This document shows positions 31,673-32,722 of a stretch of 32,722 bases of DNA, piece by piece. How positions within the stretch are numbered: position 1 is the stretch's first letter; every line of letters starts with the position of its first letter. Both the position numbers and the translations under genes were made by a program. A model generated the notes under the pieces. The model did no database searches. It saw only the letters and a list, made by a program, of their open reading frames with translations, and was not told the DNA's origin. The DNA lies in the NCBI GenBank assembly GCA_934248075.1, contig CAKQKH010000015.1, forward strand, positions 1 to 32,722, written 5' to 3'. The stretch is from an uncultured Alphaproteobacteria bacterium (GTDB taxonomy: Bacteria > Pseudomonadota > Alphaproteobacteria > RF32 > CAG-239).

Positions 31673-31829
31673 GACAATCTTTATTCTATCTCACCCCCAA
31701 CTAAATCGTCTAACTTGGTAGGTTCGCCTATAATGGCTCACCAACCGCGTGTCGGTCACTTGTTTACTAGTTTCGCTGCGTTTGCTTACGCTGCGCTAGC
31801 TCAACAAGTAAACTTACGTCGCTTGCGGC

Positions 31830-31857
31830 AAAAACAGTCAGTACTTTGACTGTTTTT
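31830..31857. terminator. Terminator-like hairpin in the repeat region
   Basis: A perfect 11-bp stem, AAAAACAGTCA (31830-31840) and TGACTGTTTTT (31847-31857), has a 6-nt loop and A- and T-tracts at its ends. It could act as a bidirectional terminator; it lies 350 nt beyond the flagellin stop. It may equally be part of a palindromic repeat element. Confidence 0.5.
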
Positions 31858-31924
31858 ATCCTCGCGCCCCGTCAAGGGGGAAGACTTATAAGGCACTATC
31901 TTTTAACAGACACTATAATAACCA

Positions 31925-32061
31925 GCACTATCTCCAGCGAGGGCGGATAGTGGAATTTATAGAGTAATTTCTAGGTGCGGAAAAGCGGAGCGTACACGAC
32001 CAGTACGTGAGCATTTTACGTCACCGTAAAATTGCTCTAGAAAACCGCTAGACGGCCTCGC
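31925..32061. repeat. Tandem structured element, copy 1
   Basis: Copy 1 starts with a 25-nt block (31925-31949) repeated 143 nt later. CACTATC and GATAGTG form a first hairpin whose loop contains GCGAGG (31937-31942), complementary to CCTCGC (32056-32061). Inside lies TAGAGTAATTT (31960-31970), pairing with AAATTGCTCTA (32029-32039). The core is a CGTAC/GTACG hairpin (31991-31995, 32003-32007). A further 8-bp hairpin ATTTTACG/CGTAAAAT lies at 32013-32032. Confidence 0.6.
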
Positions 32062-32067
32062 CTACTT

Positions 32068-32205
32068 GCACTATCTTCAGCGAGGGCGGATAATAGTGCA
32101 GATAGAGTGATTTGAAAGGCGGCGACACCGGAGTTTACAAGATAGTAAATGAGGATGTCGCCGTCCTGCGCAAATTGCTCTAGATGTGCTGTTATACGAC
32201 CTCGC
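32068..32205. repeat. Tandem structured element, copy 2
   Basis: Copy 2 has the same order of parts as copy 1. The starting block (32068-32092, one difference from copy 1) contains GCACTAT pairing with ATAGTGC. GCGAGG (32080-32085) is complementary to CCTCGC (32200-32205). TAGAGTGATTT (32103-32113) pairs with AAATTGCTCTA (32172-32182). The core has GGCGACA/TGTCGCC (32121-32127, 32156-32162) and the inner hairpin TTTAC/GTAAA (32134-32138, 32145-32149). The core differs in sequence from copy 1 but keeps its pairing. It ends 3 nt before the flagellin stop codon. Confidence 0.6.
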
Positions 32206-32207
32206 CT

Positions 32208-32722
32208 CTAAAACAGCTTCAGCACAGCCTGCGCCGCCTGGCTGGCTAAAGAAAGGGAATTAATCGCCAATTGTTGTCTGGTTTGCAAAGATAACATATT
32301 AGCGGATTCTTCGTTCATGTCCGCTAGGGTTAGCTTGTCAGCGCCCTCGGTCAGAATATTTATCAGATTCTCGGTGAATTCCTGCCGATTGGTAATAATA
32401 CTGTAATTATTCCCCAACTCCGCCGTAAAAGCTCTAATACTTTTCAAAGCGCCGGCAATTTCTTTGAGGCTATGAGCGATATCGCCTTGATTCTGCCAAT
32501 CAATTTTATTCAAGCCCAGCGCACCGGCTGACATATCTTTGCCATTAACATTCAAATCGGCGTCGCCTTTTTCATTAAACCGCACGTTCAGTTTTTCATC
32601 TTTAAGTAAATTCACGCCCTTGTACGATGAATCCTTAACCAGCGTATCATATTGATTTAAAATCTCAGTGTATTGCTCGCCGCTTTTTTCCGCTTCATTT
32701 TTATAATCATATCCCATATTGC
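32208..32722 (-). CDS. Flagellin, C-terminal part (cut by window edge)
   Basis: This is the 3' end of a flagellin gene; the reading frame is open to the right window edge, so the N-terminus is missing. At least 170 residues are visible. The last 40 residues (DMNEESANMLSLQTRQQLAI, then ASQAAQAVLKLF) match the conserved flagellin D0 helix of alphaproteobacteria, which packs in the filament core. The preceding variable region includes KGVNLLKDEKLNVRFNEKGD, typical of short alphaproteobacterial flagellins. The protein is exported by the flagellar type III system. It indicates a motile organism. The Met at 32717 is internal, not the start. Confidence 0.92.
   Translation of the reverse strand, partial: NMGYDYKNEAEKSGEQYTEILNQYDTLVKDSSYKGVNLLKDEKLNVRFNEKGDADLNVNGKDMSAGALGLNKIDWQNQGDIAHSLKEIAGALKSIRAFTAELGNNYSIITNRQEFTENLINILTEGADKLTLADMNEESANMLSLQTRQQLAINSLSLASQAAQAVLKLF

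Noticed and set aside
31402..31674. Open frame of about 90 codons on the plus strand in the palindrome cluster
   Set aside because: It runs through four inverted repeats, has no ribosome-binding site, and its composition reflects the palindromes. No protein family resemblance.
31925..32061. Integron attC sites
   Set aside because: Imperfect palindromes in tandem suggested it, but no R'/R'' core (GTTRRRY type) sites and no gene cassettes are present.
31925..32205. CRISPR array or retron non-coding RNA
   Set aside because: There are only two units, 143 bp apart, with no cas or reverse transcriptase gene in the window, and the internal symmetry is hairpin-like rather than repeat-spacer.

Overview
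The window looks like a chromosomal segment of a motile, low-to-mid GC, Gram-negative alphaproteobacterium. The evidence is a DUF1150 protein (an alphaproteobacterial family), a C-terminal flagellin sequence of alphaproteobacterial type, an LPS-export cluster without kdsC, and ribosomal and translation-factor proteins of proteobacterial type. The style (AT-rich spacers, many small palindromes, compact operons) resembles uncultured gut-associated Alphaproteobacteria, but that placement is inference. Almost every gene is housekeeping. No phage, plasmid, CRISPR array or transposase gene was found.

Layout. 1-3080 (minus): the str operon rpsL-rpsG-fusA-tuf, with tuf cut by the window edge. A strong promoter and a leader hairpin lie at 3139-3209. 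3341-4126 (minus): an orphan BPL_N/glutamine-amidotransferase-like gene. 4266-10063 (plus): the LPS and nitrogen-PTS cluster kdsD-lptC-lptA-lptB-rpoN-hpf-ptsN, closed by a bidirectional terminator. 10112-10549 (minus): a GNAT acetyltransferase. 10696-16498 (plus): lepA, then deoB-pgeF, then a TerB/DnaJ membrane protein and an AmpD-type amidase. 16499-17112 holds no protein gene. It contains tRNA-Ser(GGA) on the minus strand, its terminator, and a second copy of the tRNA 3' end split by an 88-nt insertion. 17113-18531 (plus): a small unknown protein and gpsA. 18569-20524 (minus): infA and an orphan histidine kinase. 20609-20821: DUF1150. 20828-21283 (minus): ruvX. 21408-22736 (plus): tolB. 22780-26031 (minus): the nucleoside-salvage operon cdd-punA-deoC-deoA. 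26143-31257 (plus): a giant AsmA-like protein and a GalU-like nucleotidyltransferase. 31258-32207: a gene-free stretch packed with palindromes and two tandem structured repeats. 32208-32722 (minus): the 3' end of a flagellin gene.

How the genes work together. KdsD supplies arabinose-5-phosphate for Kdo; LptC, LptA and LptB drive LPS export; sigma-54 and EIIA-Ntr form the usual nitrogen/PTS regulatory module with the ribosome hibernation factor. Cdd, PunA, DeoA, DeoB and DeoC together form a nearly complete route from nucleosides to acetaldehyde plus glyceraldehyde-3-phosphate (or ribose-5-phosphate). DeoB sits in a separate operon next to PgeF, a family reported to phosphorolyse purine nucleosides.

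The most unusual material is non-coding. (i) The tandem elements at 31925-32205 have nested stems, and the two copies show compensatory changes. (ii) The palindrome cluster at 31321-31883 includes an inverted pair of a GC-rich palindrome. (iii) The duplicated tRNA-Ser 3' end carries its insertion in the T-loop. (iv) Two genes have promoters placed so close to the ATG that they are probably leaderless.
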